Source: Micromonospora sp. WMMD980
GTDB taxonomy: Bacteria; Actinomycetota; Actinomycetes; Mycobacteriales; Micromonosporaceae
DNA: 64,000 bases
NCBI RefSeq assembly: GCF_029626035.1
Contig: NZ_JARUBE010000003.1
Coordinates: forward strand, 1,364,001 to 1,428,000
Direction: 5' to 3'
The number at the start of each line of letters is the position of its first letter. Position 1 is the stretch's first letter. Under the pieces are notes generated by a model. The model saw only the letters and a list, made by a program, of their open reading frames with translations, did not search any database and was not told where the DNA came from. This document shows positions 42,329 through 51,673 of the stretch, one piece after another. The translations under genes and the position numbers were made by a program.

Positions 42329-43593
42329 ACGCCGACGTCGTGGTGGTGGGCGCCGGCGCCGGCGGGCTGGCGAGCGCCCGCGCGCTCGGCGCGCTCGGGC
42401 TGCGGGTGCTCGTGCTCGACCGGCAGCGCGCCCCCGCGTCGATCGCCAAGGGCGAGATCCTGCAACCCGAGACCGTCCGCATCCTCGACGGCTTCGGCGT
42501 GCTCGACGCGCTACGGGCCACCGGCGCGCGCCCGGTCGGGCGGCTGGCCATCCGGGACCCGTCCGGCGAACCGTTGCTCTGCCTGGACTATGCCGGCCTG
42601 CCCGGGGCGTACCGGGAGATCCTCTGCGCCGACTACGGCGACCTGCGCGCGGTGCTCGCCGACCGGCTGCCCGGCGCGGTGGACCTGCGGTGGGGCACCC
42701 GGGTGACCGGCCTGCGGCGCGACGGCGGCGGGCGGATCGCCGGCGTCCGGGTCGCCGGCGACGCGGGCGAGCGGGATGTCGCGGCGGCACTCGTGGTGGC
42801 CGCCGACGGCATGTCCTCGCCGCTGCGCCGCGCGGCCGGCGTCGCGGTCGAGCGCCGCGAGTACCCGCACGGCCTCGTCGCGTTCGACGTGGCCGGCGCC
42901 GAGGTCGCCGACGAGGTGACCGCCTACCGCAGCGGCCGTGGGCTGTGCCTGGTCTACCCGCTGCCGGGCGGTCGGTGCCGCCTTTACGTGCAGGTGACCC
43001 CGGACGAGTTCCGGGGCCGCGCCGACCTCGGCGGATGGTGCGACCGGCTGCTCGCCGACGTGCCGGCGGTCCGGCCGCTGGCGGCGGCGATCCGAGCCAG
43101 CCTGCACCGCCGCCAGCTCCTCGCGGTCTACCGGCTGCGCACCGCCCGGCTGACCGTGCCCGGTCTCGCGCTCGTCGGCGAGGCCGCCCACGCGGTGCAC
43201 CCGATGGCGGCGCAGGGCGTCAACAGCTCCCTCGGCGACGCCGAGACGCTCGCCGCCACGCTGGCCGCCGAGGGCGGCACCCCCGAGCCCGGCGCGGTGG
43301 ACCGGGCGCTGCGGGCGTTCGAAGCCGCGCGCCGGCCCCGCCTCGACCACGTCGCCACCGTCAGCCACAACGCCTCCCGCATGATCACCAGCGTCACCGG
43401 ACTGCCGAGGGTGCTCGGCGGGCGGATGATGCGCCGCACCGCCGCCAACCCCCGGCTGCTCGGGCTCACCGCCGGCAACCTCTCCGGTACGGACGTGCGA
43501 CCGCTCTCCCTGGTCGATCGGCTGCACCAGCTCGGGCTGCTCGCCGACCGGCACGCCCGCACCTGCCCTGCCAGAGAAGTGAGCGAACCATGA
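42325..43593 (+). CDS. FAD-dependent monooxygenase, probable terpenoid epoxidase
   Basis: A 422-residue PHBH-type flavoprotein. The Rossmann motif VVVGAGAGGLASARALG is at the N-terminus, the DG motif is VAADGMSSPLRRAAG, and the GD-type motif is ALVGEAAHAVHPMAAQGVNSSLGDAE. No membrane anchor is obvious. In terpenoid pathways such enzymes epoxidise the terminal double bond of a prenyl chain before cyclisation, which fits its position right after the cyclase. Aromatic hydroxylation is the main alternative. GTG 42325 overlaps the cyclase stop (GTGA) and its own stop overlaps the aminotransferase ATG. Confidence 0.9.
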   Translation: MNADVVVVGAGAGGLASARALGALGLRVLVLDRQRAPASIAKGEILQPETVRILDGFGVLDALRATGARPVGRLAIRDPSGEPLLCLDYAGLPGAYREILCADYGDLRAVLADRLPGAVDLRWGTRVTGLRRDGGGRIAGVRVAGDAGERDVAAALVVAADGMSSPLRRAAGVAVERREYPHGLVAFDVAGAEVADEVTAYRSGRGLCLVYPLPGGRCRLYVQVTPDEFRGRADLGGWCDRLLADVPAVRPLAAAIRASLHRRQLLAVYRLRTARLTVPGLALVGEAAHAVHPMAAQGVNSSLGDAETLAATLAAEGGTPEPGAVDRALRAFEAARRPRLDHVATVSHNASRMITSVTGLPRVLGGRMMRRTAANPRLLGLTAGNLSGTDVRPLSLVDRLHQLGLLADRHARTCPAREVSEP

Positions 43594-44606
43594 CACGTGC
43601 CACCGTCGTCGACCCGGCCGACCTGTCGATGAACGAGACGCCGTACCCGCCGCTGCCGGGTATCCGGCGGATCGTCACCGACGGGGCGGCCGCCCTCCAG
43701 CGGTATCCGGACCGCACCTCGTCGACGCTGGTGTCCGCGCTGTCCGCCCGGCTCGGGGTGGGGCCGGAGGCGATAGTGGTCGGCCCCGGCTCGGCCGGGC
43801 TGTGCCAGCACCTGGTGCAGTCGTTCGGGCCCCGCCCGGAGGTCGTGCACGCGGCCCTGTCGTTCGAGGGCTACCCGCTGATCGTCCGCAACGCGGGCGC
43901 CCGCGCGGTCCCGGTGCCGATGGACGGGTACGACCACGACCTGCCCGCGATGGCCGACGCGGTCACCGAGCGGACCCGGTGCGTGCTGCTGTGCAGCCCG
44001 AACAACCCGACCGGGGCGGCGCTGCGCCGCGACCGGGTCGAGGCGTTCCTCGACCGGATCCCGGCCGACGTGCCGGTGATCGTGGACGAGGCCTACCGGG
44101 AGTTCGTCACCGACCCGGCGGCACCGGACGGGATGGACCTCTACCGGGCGTACGACAACGTCTGCGTGCTGCGTACCTTCTCCAAGGCCTACGGGTTGGC
44201 GGCGCTGCGCGTCGGGTACGCCGTGGTGCCGCCCCGGCTGACCGCGGCGGCGGCGCTGACCGGCGCGGTGTTCTTCCCGAACGCGCTCGGTCAGGCGGCG
44301 GCCGTGGCGAGCCTGGCCCCGGACGTGACGGCGGAGCTGACCCGCCGGTGCACCGAGCTGGTGGCGTCGCGGACCCGCCTGATCGGCGCGCTGCGCGGCC
44401 TCGGGCTCACCGTGGCGCCCAGCGAGGCGAACTTCGTCTGGCTGCCGCTGGGGGAGCGGGCGGCGTCGTTCGCCGACCGGGCCCGGTCGGCCGGAATCCT
44501 GGTGATGGCGCTGCCCGGGGCCGGGGTGCGGATCACGGTCGGCTCCGACGAGGCGAACGACCGGCTCCTCGGGTTCGTCCGGTCGGCGCTCGACGACGGG
44601 CTCTGA
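43590..44606 (+). CDS. HisC-like class I/II aminotransferase
   Basis: A 338-residue PLP enzyme related to histidinol-phosphate aminotransferase. It starts with SMNETPYPPLPGIRR and ALQRYPD. LLCSPNNPTGA, VIVDEAYREFV and the PLP-lysine block RTFSKAYGLAALRVGY follow, with the carboxylate-binding Arg near GVRITVGSDEAN. Clustered at the end of the overlapped terpenoid operon, it may aminate a keto or aldehyde intermediate, or make an amino or keto acid attached to the product, rather than serve histidine synthesis. ATG 43590 overlaps the previous stop. Confidence 0.9.
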   Translation: MTRATVVDPADLSMNETPYPPLPGIRRIVTDGAAALQRYPDRTSSTLVSALSARLGVGPEAIVVGPGSAGLCQHLVQSFGPRPEVVHAALSFEGYPLIVRNAGARAVPVPMDGYDHDLPAMADAVTERTRCVLLCSPNNPTGAALRRDRVEAFLDRIPADVPVIVDEAYREFVTDPAAPDGMDLYRAYDNVCVLRTFSKAYGLAALRVGYAVVPPRLTAAAALTGAVFFPNALGQAAAVASLAPDVTAELTRRCTELVASRTRLIGALRGLGLTVAPSEANFVWLPLGERAASFADRARSAGILVMALPGAGVRITVGSDEANDRLLGFVRSALDDGL

Positions 44607-44701
44607 ACTTCTTTCCCGGGATGTCGTCGTATCCGAGCCGCGTCGTTCGTGGAACGGTCGGGAGGCGGAGGCTTCCACACGACGCACCGAAAGGCAGAGG
44701 C

Positions 44702-45274
44702 GTGGCAAAACTGATCTATGTGAACAACGTGTCGGTCGACGGCTACATGGAGGACGAGAGCGGGGTCTTCGCCTGGCTCCCGCTCGACGACGAGGTGTTC
44801 ACGTTCACCACCGACCTCCTGCGGCCGGTGGGCACCTACCTCTACGGGCGGCGCCTCTACGAGGCGATGGCCGTCTGGGAGACCGACCCCGCCCTGGCCG
44901 CGCAGTCCGCGCGCATGGCCGAGTTCGCGCGCGTGTGGCAGGCGGCGGACAAGGTCGTCTACTCCACCACCCTGACCGCGACGTCGACGGCCGCCACCCG
45001 GATCGAGCGCCGGTTCGACCCCGCCGCCGTGGCGGAGTTGAAGGCCACCGCCGACCGCGACCTCACCATCGGCGGCGCCGACCTGGCGGCCCAGGCCATG
45101 CGGGCCGGGCTGGTCGACGAGTGCCACCTGCTCGTCTGGCCCGTCGCTGTGGGAGGCGGCAAACCGGGGCTGCCCGCCGGCGCGCGCACCGACCTCGCGC
45201 TCCTCGACGAGCGCCGGTTCGGCAACGGCGTCGTCCACCTCCGTTACCGCACCCGCGGTCCGGACGGAAACTGA
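44702..45274 (+). CDS. Dihydrofolate reductase-family protein (RibD C-terminal type)
   Basis: A 190-residue protein of the DHFR/RibD reductase superfamily: LIYVNNVSVDGYMEDESGVFAWL, GTYLYGRRLYEAM, DKVVYSTTL, DLTIGGADLAAQAMRAGLVDECHLLVWPVAVGGGKPG. Members reduce unknown substrates with NAD(P)H, and many are general actinobacterial proteins. The start is GTG 44702 with an AAAGGCAGAGG ribosome site. The 95-base gap from the aminotransferase and the different style of gene suggest it is outside the terpenoid operon, so the biosynthetic link is doubtful. An 86-base gap without a gene follows. Confidence 0.87.
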   Translation: MAKLIYVNNVSVDGYMEDESGVFAWLPLDDEVFTFTTDLLRPVGTYLYGRRLYEAMAVWETDPALAAQSARMAEFARVWQAADKVVYSTTLTATSTAATRIERRFDPAAVAELKATADRDLTIGGADLAAQAMRAGLVDECHLLVWPVAVGGGKPGLPAGARTDLALLDERRFGNGVVHLRYRTRGPDGN

Positions 45275-45360
45275 GCCTCGGATCCGGCGTCGGACGCACC
45301 GGCGCAGGCAGCGAGGCGCAACAGCGGGACGATCGCGCGCGACGGCCGACAGCGGCGCTC

Positions 45361-45675
45361 TCACCGGCCGACGCATCCCGTCACCCGTAGTTCCAGCGCC
45401 GACCGAGGGCGCAGGAACGAGCCGGTGAAGGTCATCGCGTGCGCGGTCAGCGCACCGGTGAGCGCGATTGTCCGATCACCGGTGGCTTCGACGCGGACCG
45501 GTTCGCTGCGCAGCCAGTCCATGCGTACCTGGACCGAGTGCGTGCCCGCCTCCGCCTGGACACGTGTGCTGTCGCCACGCCTCAACCTCGCCGCGGGGCG
45601 GCCGTCCACGTAGAAGATGAGGCGTCGAGCGACGCCACCGGAATCGAAGGCGCGGGTCAACTGGATCGACGACAT
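45361..45675 (-). CDS. Small beta-rich hypothetical protein
   Basis: A 104-residue protein not assigned to a family. The pattern (ARRLIFYVDGRPAARLRRGDSTRVQAEAGTHSVQVRMDWLRSEPV) resembles PEGA-like or lipid-bound beta domains that present a charged surface, but this is only a resemblance. An AAGGAG ribosome site sits before the ATG at 45675. There is no signal peptide or membrane segment. It diverges from the downstream Nudix gene. Confidence 0.7.
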   Translation of the reverse strand: MSSIQLTRAFDSGGVARRLIFYVDGRPAARLRRGDSTRVQAEAGTHSVQVRMDWLRSEPVRVEATGDRTIALTGALTAHAMTFTGSFLRPRSALELRVTGCVGR

Positions 45676-45793
45676 GGCTGCTCCTTACCCCGCCCCGCCC
45701 GCGACGATCGCATCCGAGGAGGCGCCGCAGGCCGTCGCCTGCGTCGTCTCCTCGGCCGCGGAGCCTGTCGCACGCCCGTGCTGCAATTCCGGC

Positions 45794-46237
45794 ATGCATC
45801 TCGTGGTCACCGGCGCACTCGTGGCGGACGGCGCGGTCCTGCTCGTCCACCGCAGCCCGACCCGCCGGGCCTATCCAGATCTCTGGGATCTGCCCGGCGG
45901 GCACGTCGAGCCGGGCGAGTCGGAGCTGCGGGCGCTCGCGCGGGAGATGCACGAGGAGCTCGGTGTGCGGATCGTGGCGGAGTCCGCGTCACGGTTGGGC
46001 GACCTGCGCGCCGGCCGCGGCGAGAACGCCGTTCGCCTGTGCGTCTGGCACGTCGGAGACTGGGTCGGTTCGCCGACCAACCGTGCGCCCGACGAGCACG
46101 ACGACATGGCGTGGGTCGGGATCCACGAGATCGGCGGCCTGCCCCTCGTGCACGGCGGCCTGCCGGCACTTGTCCGTTCGCTGGCCGGCCCCGGCCGGCC
46201 GCGTCGTCGCGGCGGGGAACCGACGGCGGCGTCGTGA
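45794..46237 (+). CDS. NUDIX hydrolase
   Basis: A 147-residue Nudix protein. The Nudix box is complete: GGHVEPGESELRALAREMHEELG (G-x5-E-x7-REUxEExGU). MHLVVTGALVADGAVLLVHRSPTRRAYPDLWDLPGG is the normal start, which supports ATG 45794; the frame is open to 45617. It would hydrolyse a nucleoside-diphosphate-linked substrate; which one is unknown. It converges with the frameshifted GIY-YIG gene. Confidence 0.88.
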   Translation: MHLVVTGALVADGAVLLVHRSPTRRAYPDLWDLPGGHVEPGESELRALAREMHEELGVRIVAESASRLGDLRAGRGENAVRLCVWHVGDWVGSPTNRAPDEHDDMAWVGIHEIGGLPLVHGGLPALVRSLAGPGRPRRRGGEPTAAS

Positions 46238-46265
46238 GGCTCGGGCGCGGCAGCCGCCACACCGC

Positions 46266-46957
46266 TCAGACGGCCAGGACGTGCTCGACGAGCTGCGGGC
46301 AGTGGGTCTTCCAGTTCAGCGCCGGGCCCTTGCGCACCAGGTCCAGGTTGAGCTTGCGGGCAGCCCGGACGATCCCCGGACGGGCGAGAGCGTCAGCTCG
46401 TCGGTGAACCGCGGATCGGCCGTCAGCCTGGCGAAGCGGTGTCGTCCGCGGTGGTGCAGGACGGTGTCGTTCGGCCGGTCGGCGAGGCGAACCTCGCGCG
46501 GCCCGTGGCCGACCAGCCAGCGTTGCTGCTCCGCCGGGGGCAGGAGGACGTCCAGTTCGCTGGCGCCGAGCCGACCCATGGTGTGGACGACGTTGCGTAG
46601 CCGCACTCCGGCGGCCTCCCGCCGGCGGATCTGCGCACGCTCGACCTCGTCGAGATGGGTGCGGCTGACCCGCCGGAAGGCGAGCTCGACGATGTCGGAC
46701 CAGGTCCGGCGGTGGGCGCAGAACCGTGTCACCACGTCCACCGCCTGCCCCACGTAACGCTCGCCGTCGGCGAAGGTCAACTCGTACACCCCGCACCGGC
46801 CATGCGCCTTGGGCAGCAGGTGAGCGATCGAGTTCAGCCCGCCGACCCGGAACCGCACGATCCCGTCGCCATCCACAACGGACGACAGTAGGCCATGGAG
46901 CTCCGGGTCGCCGGCGATCAGCCCGTCGCGCTCCTCCTTCGGATACCCGAAGCCCAT
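46266..46957 (-). pseudogene. GIY-YIG nuclease-like gene broken by a frameshift
   Basis: From 46957 the frame encodes a protein with a GIY-YIG-like segment (GRCGVYELTFADGERYVGQAVDVVTRFCAHRRTW) and continues well GC3-biased to about LTADPRFTDELTL. Good coding sequence then switches to the -1 frame (LARPGIVRAARKLNLDLVRKGPALNWKTHCPQLVEHVLAV, stop at 46266). The switch is near 46383-46390 and needs one inserted base to repair. The intact ancestor would be about 230 residues. The function would be a nuclease or DNA-processing domain of unknown target. Real inactivation or a sequencing indel are both possible. Confidence 0.65.
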
Positions 46958-47065
46958 CGTCGTCTCGTCGCGCCCGCCGAGGGCGCCGGGTGACCGCGCG
47001 GTTCCGTCCGCGCGTCTTCGCGCGAGCCGGTGCGCGGCGCGGTTGCCGGCCTGCGGGTCGCAACC

Positions 47066-47533
47066 TCACCCGGCGAGATGGCCGGTGGCCCGCAGCAGCG
47101 CCCGGGCGAACCGGTTGAGCCCGACATCGGGGAGTCGCGACGGGGCGAACCAGCCCAGATCGCTGATCTCGTCATCGTCGGGAACCGGCGTCCTCTGCGC
47201 GATGCCCGCCTGGTAGACGGCGGGCACATAGGCGACCCGGTCACCGTTCGGATAGGTCACCTCGAAGTCCGTGCCGCCGAGCACGTCCAGCAGCCGCGGC
47301 TCACTGATCCGGACGCCGAGCTCCTCGCGGATCTCCCGTACGGCCGCGTCGACCGGGGACTCACCGATGTCGACCGCGCCGCCGGGTACGGCCCACCCGT
47401 CGCGATGCCCCGCGTGACGCACCAGCAGGATTCGCCCATGATCGTCGATGACGACCACCGACACCGACGGCACCTGGATCAACTCATGGCCGATCACGGC
47501 CCGTAGCCGAGCGAGATGCGGTGACATGACCAT
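47066..47533 (-). CDS. NUDIX hydrolase
   Basis: A 155-residue Nudix protein with box GGAVDIGESPVDAAVREIREELG and a typical VSVVVIDDHGRILLVRHAGHRDGWAVPGG entrance. Its N-terminus (MSPHLARLRAVIGHELIQVPSVS) is the form common in actinobacterial Nudix enzymes. ATG 47533 or 47527 are both possible starts. It probably sanitises or recycles a nucleotide derivative. A perfect 22-bp palindrome lies about 41 bases upstream of the start. Confidence 0.9.
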   Translation of the reverse strand: MVMSPHLARLRAVIGHELIQVPSVSVVVIDDHGRILLVRHAGHRDGWAVPGGAVDIGESPVDAAVREIREELGVRISEPRLLDVLGGTDFEVTYPNGDRVAYVPAVYQAGIAQRTPVPDDDEISDLGWFAPSRLPDVGLNRFARALLRATGHLAG

Positions 47534-47573
47534 CTGGACACGGTAGCGTCCGCGGCCGCGTCGCCACCTCGAC

Positions 47574-47595
47574 CGCTACGACACGTGTCGTAGCG
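47574..47595. promoter_or_regulatory. Perfect 22-bp palindrome upstream of the Nudix gene
   Basis: CGCTACGACAC is followed directly by its exact reverse complement, with CACGTG at the centre. It lies in the 156-base gap between the Nudix gene and the end of the KASIII-like pair, where the Nudix promoter should be. The length and dyad suit a TetR-type operator. No other gene is seen in the gap. Confidence 0.55.
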
Positions 47596-47689
47596 CTCCC
47601 GCTGGCGCTGGGACCCCGGCGGGACGGATGACGTCACCGCCGGCGTCGGTCCCGGTCACCCGGCCCGGCGGGGACGGCCCTGGTCACCC

Positions 47690-48553
47690 TCACCCGTGGG
47701 TCAGGGTGACCAGGGACAGATAGCGCAGGTCGGGCTCGTAGTCGGCGACCAGCACCACGCGTGGCCGCCACGGGTCACCGAGCAGGTCCGGCAGCGCCCA
47801 CCAGACGCCGGTGGACGACTGCCCCGCCGGCACCGCCGTCACCGGGCTCGCGCCGAGCGCGATCCCGGCCGCGGCGAGACCCGCGCCCAGCACCACCGCC
47901 ACGTCCGGGGACCCGGCGCCGAGCGCGCGCAGCTCGGCCGCCGCCCGGCCGGCGACGTCGTCCGGCCCGACGTCCGCGTGCTGCCGCAACGCGGTCACCC
48001 GCGCGCCGCCGTCGGCCGGGCCGCCGCCGAGCAGCAGCGCCACGGCCCGGTGCCGCTCCGGCACGGCGACCCCCTGGTCGTACGCCAGCACGGACTGCTC
48101 GACGACGAGCAGCAGGACCCGGCGGTACGCCGAGGCGCGGGCGATCCGCAGGCCGGTGAACGCCGCCGCCGATCCCTGGTCGCAGAGCGCGAACGACATC
48201 GGCGTGCCGGGGCAGACGTGACTGAGGTAGGCGGCGGTGGCCCGCCCGGGCAGCGCGTCGTGCACGGCGAACGCCAGCACCAGCAGGTCCACCGGCTCGT
48301 CGTCGGGCACGAGCGCCGGGATCAGCGAGGCGGCCATCTCCCCGTAGGACTGGCCCCGCGCGGTTGCGTCGACCCGCAGGCCGTACGGGTGGACCAGGTC
48401 GGTCACGTACTCGTCGGCGCGCTCGCGCAGCACGGGGTCGTCGAGCAGCTCCGCCGCGCCGGTGAACTCCCGACGCGCGGTCCGGATCAGGTGCAGCAGG
48501 ACGCCTCCCCGGTCAGTGCTCGAACACCATGGCGGCGAACGTCGCGCCGTCAC
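47690..48553 (-). CDS. KASIII/thiolase-like protein without the catalytic cysteine
   Basis: About 270-287 residues with the thiolase-fold pattern AYLSHVCPGTPMSFALCDQGSAAAFTGLRIARASAYRRVLLLVVEQSVLAYD, followed by a short C-terminal part. In the nucleophile segment the position corresponding to the active Cys appears to be Ser (QGSAAAF). The His/Asn motifs of true KASIII are not evident. It overlaps the complete KASIII-like gene just upstream, so it may be its non-catalytic partner, as chain-length factors are to ketosynthases. The start is uncertain: GTG 48553 lies inside the upstream gene, whereas GGGGAGG at 48510-48504 precedes CTG codons at 48499 and 48496. Confidence 0.65.
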   Translation of the reverse strand: MTARRSPPWCSSTDRGGVLLHLIRTARREFTGAAELLDDPVLRERADEYVTDLVHPYGLRVDATARGQSYGEMAASLIPALVPDDEPVDLLVLAFAVHDALPGRATAAYLSHVCPGTPMSFALCDQGSAAAFTGLRIARASAYRRVLLLVVEQSVLAYDQGVAVPERHRAVALLLGGGPADGGARVTALRQHADVGPDDVAGRAAAELRALGAGSPDVAVVLGAGLAAAGIALGASPVTAVPAGQSSTGVWWALPDLLGDPWRPRVVLVADYEPDLRYLSLVTLTHG

Positions 48554-49457
48554 CCGCGCCCACCGCCGCGACCAGGTAGCGGTCGCCCGGGCGCAGCAGG
48601 TCGCGTTCGCGGGCGGTGCGGTAGTTGACGAACGCGTCCGCGCAGAAGACGTGGCCCGTTCCGGTGATGTTGTCCAGCAGCACCTTGTCGAGCGGAAGAC
48701 CGATCAGCTTCCCCAGCCGCTTCCAGGTCAACAGGTTGACGTTGTGCGGCAGCACCAGCCGCAGGTCCGCCAGCTCGATCGCGGCGTCCGTCAGGGCCCG
48801 GTCGATGACCTCGGCCAGCGCCGGCCGGTACTCGCGCTGGAACCGGGCCGGGGACGCGCCGCCGGCCACGTCGAACTCGCCGCGCTGCGCGCACGCGTAG
48901 GAGAGCATCCGGTCCCGGCGGCCGCGCGCGCTCACCAGGCAGGCCGACGCGCCCTCGCTGAACACTGAGGTCTCCGGGATGAACTGGGCGTCGCGGGTGA
49001 ACGCCTTCTCCCCGGTGAGCACCAGGGCGAGCGGGTCGCCGTCCGGGCCGGGCGGCTCGGCGGCCAGCAGCCTGCCGGCCACGTCGATCGCGGCCAGCGC
49101 GCCGGCGCAGGACTGCTGGGTCAGCGTGAACGCCAGCGCGTGCGCCAGCCCCAGGTCGCGGCAGACGTCGTGCAGCGGATTGGCGGGATAGGGTGCTACC
49201 ACCGGGAACGCCCGGGCGTGGAGCACGAACCGCACCCGGCGCTCCGCGCCGCGTAGCGCGGTGAGGCCACCCACCGCGCGTCGCAGCAGGTCGGGCAGGG
49301 TCAGGTCGGGGTCGCGGCGTACCTCGGTCAGGCCGTGGAACCGGCGGAACAGCCGGATCTGCATCTCGGTCAGGCGCAGCGGCGCGGCAAGCGTCTCGAT
49401 CGACACGCGGCGGCTCGGCAGGAACACCGAGACGGCGTCGAGCGCCGTCATCCGCAC
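48513..49457 (-). CDS. KASIII (FabH)-like acyltransferase/ketosynthase
   Basis: A 312-314-residue thiolase-fold protein. The predicted triad is Cys in TLTQQSCAGALAAIDVAG, His in LVLPHNVNLLTWKRLG and Asn in LLDNITGTGHVFCADAF. C-terminal VAAVGAGDGATFAAMVFEH is the usual glycine-rich end. Such proteins either start chains with acyl-CoA or, as in several antibiotic pathways, transfer an acyl group to a hydroxyl. With discrete ACPs and an acyl ligase nearby either is reasonable. GTG 49457 or ATG 49451 are the possible starts, close behind a promoter-like TTGACA-N17-TGTGAT. Confidence 0.85.
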   Translation of the reverse strand: MRMTALDAVSVFLPSRRVSIETLAAPLRLTEMQIRLFRRFHGLTEVRRDPDLTLPDLLRRAVGGLTALRGAERRVRFVLHARAFPVVAPYPANPLHDVCRDLGLAHALAFTLTQQSCAGALAAIDVAGRLLAAEPPGPDGDPLALVLTGEKAFTRDAQFIPETSVFSEGASACLVSARGRRDRMLSYACAQRGEFDVAGGASPARFQREYRPALAEVIDRALTDAAIELADLRLVLPHNVNLLTWKRLGKLIGLPLDKVLLDNITGTGHVFCADAFVNYRTARERDLLRPGDRYLVAAVGAGDGATFAAMVFEH

Positions 49458-49471
49458 ACCGTCACGGACGG

Positions 49472-49500
49472 ATCACACCAACGACACCGGTGGATGTCAA
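49472..49500 (-). promoter_or_regulatory. Promoter of the KASIII-like pair
   Basis: On the minus strand: TTGACA (49500-49495), a 17-base spacer and TGTGAT (49477-49472), with the start codon 15-21 bases downstream. The spacer (TCCACCGGTGTCGTTGG) resembles that of the two leaderless promoters near 30.4 and 31.2 kb if one gap is allowed. Confidence 0.5.
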
Positions 49501-49521
49501 CGGGCGTGGCATCATATCGAC

Positions 49522-50693
49522 GTGGCTCGGTTCCTCTTCGTGGTGCTGCCGGTGGTGTCGCACCTCTCCGCGCCGCTCGCCGTCGGTCAGGCGTTGGAGG
49601 CCGCCGGGCACGAGGTGGCCTGGTGCGGGCCCCGCAGCGACCTGCGGCCGCTGATCGGGCCGGACGCCACGCTCCACCCCACCGGCAAGCGCCACTACCG
49701 GCCGGACGCCGCGTCCGGGATGGACTCGGTGCGCAGCCTCTGGGAGGGGCACGTGCTGCCGGCCAACCGGTTCATCCGCGACGCCGCCGGCCGGGCGGTC
49801 GCGGAATTCCGCCCCGACGTGGTGGTGGCCGACCAGTACGCGTTGGCCGGCGCGCTGGCCGCGCACCGCCACGGGGTGCCCTGGGCGACGCTCTGCGTGG
49901 GCATGCTGGAACTGACCCCGCCGACCGACGAGATGCCCGAGTTCGACGACTACGTGCGTGCCCAGTTGGCCCGGGTGTGGGCGATGACCGACCTGCCTGT
50001 CGACCCGGCGCTCGACCTGCGCTTCTCGCCGTACCTCGTGATCGGGCTGACCACCACGGCGCTGACCGGCCCGGCGGCGCTGCCGGCGCGGTGCGTGCTG
50101 ACCGGGCCGGCCCTGGGCCGGCGGCCGAACGCGCCCGCCTTCGACTGGGCCGCCTGGGACCCGGCCCGCCGGCATGTGCTGGTCACCGTCGGCACGATGG
50201 CCGAGCATCTGGCCCACGACTTCTACCACCGGGTCACGGTCGCCACCGCGCCGCTCGCCGACCGGGTCCAGGTGGTCCTCACCGCCCCGCCGGGCCTGGT
50301 GCCCGACCCGCCCGCGCACGTGCTCGTCGCGCCCCGGGTGCCGGTGCTGGAGCTGATGCCCCGGCTGGACGCGGTCGTCTCGCACGGCGGCCTGGGCACG
50401 GTCTCCGAGGCGCTGGCCCACGGCGTACCGGTGGTGGTCGCGCCGATCCGGCACGACCACCCGACGGTGGCCCGGCAGGTGACGCGGGCCGGCGCCGGCC
50501 GCACGGTCCCCTTCCACACCGCCACCCCGGCGGAGCTGACCTCGGCGCTGACGGCGGTCCTCGACGACCCGGCCTACCGCGACGGCGCGCGCCGGGTGCG
50601 GGAGTCGTTCGCCGCGGCCGGCGGCGCCCGGGCCGCCGCCGACCACCTCGCCGCGCTGGCCGTCCCGGCGTCGCCGACGCACCAGGAGGTTCG

Positions 50694-50697
<4 letters not shown>
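49522..50697 (+). CDS. MGT-type family 1 glycosyltransferase
   Basis: A 391-residue GT-B glycosyltransferase: VARFLFVVLPVVSHLSAPLAVGQALEAAGHEVAWCGP at the start, VLVTVGTMAEHL, and the donor block VVSHGGLGTVSEALAHGVPVVVAPIRHDHPTVARQV. Macrolide-glycosyltransferase-type enzymes add sugars either as part of the product or as self-resistance by inactivation. It is translationally coupled (ATGA) to a DrrA-type exporter ATPase, so glycosylation followed by export is a plausible resistance unit. GTG 49522 is the start. Confidence 0.92.
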
Positions 50698-51671
<974 letters not shown>

Positions 51672-51673
51672 AC

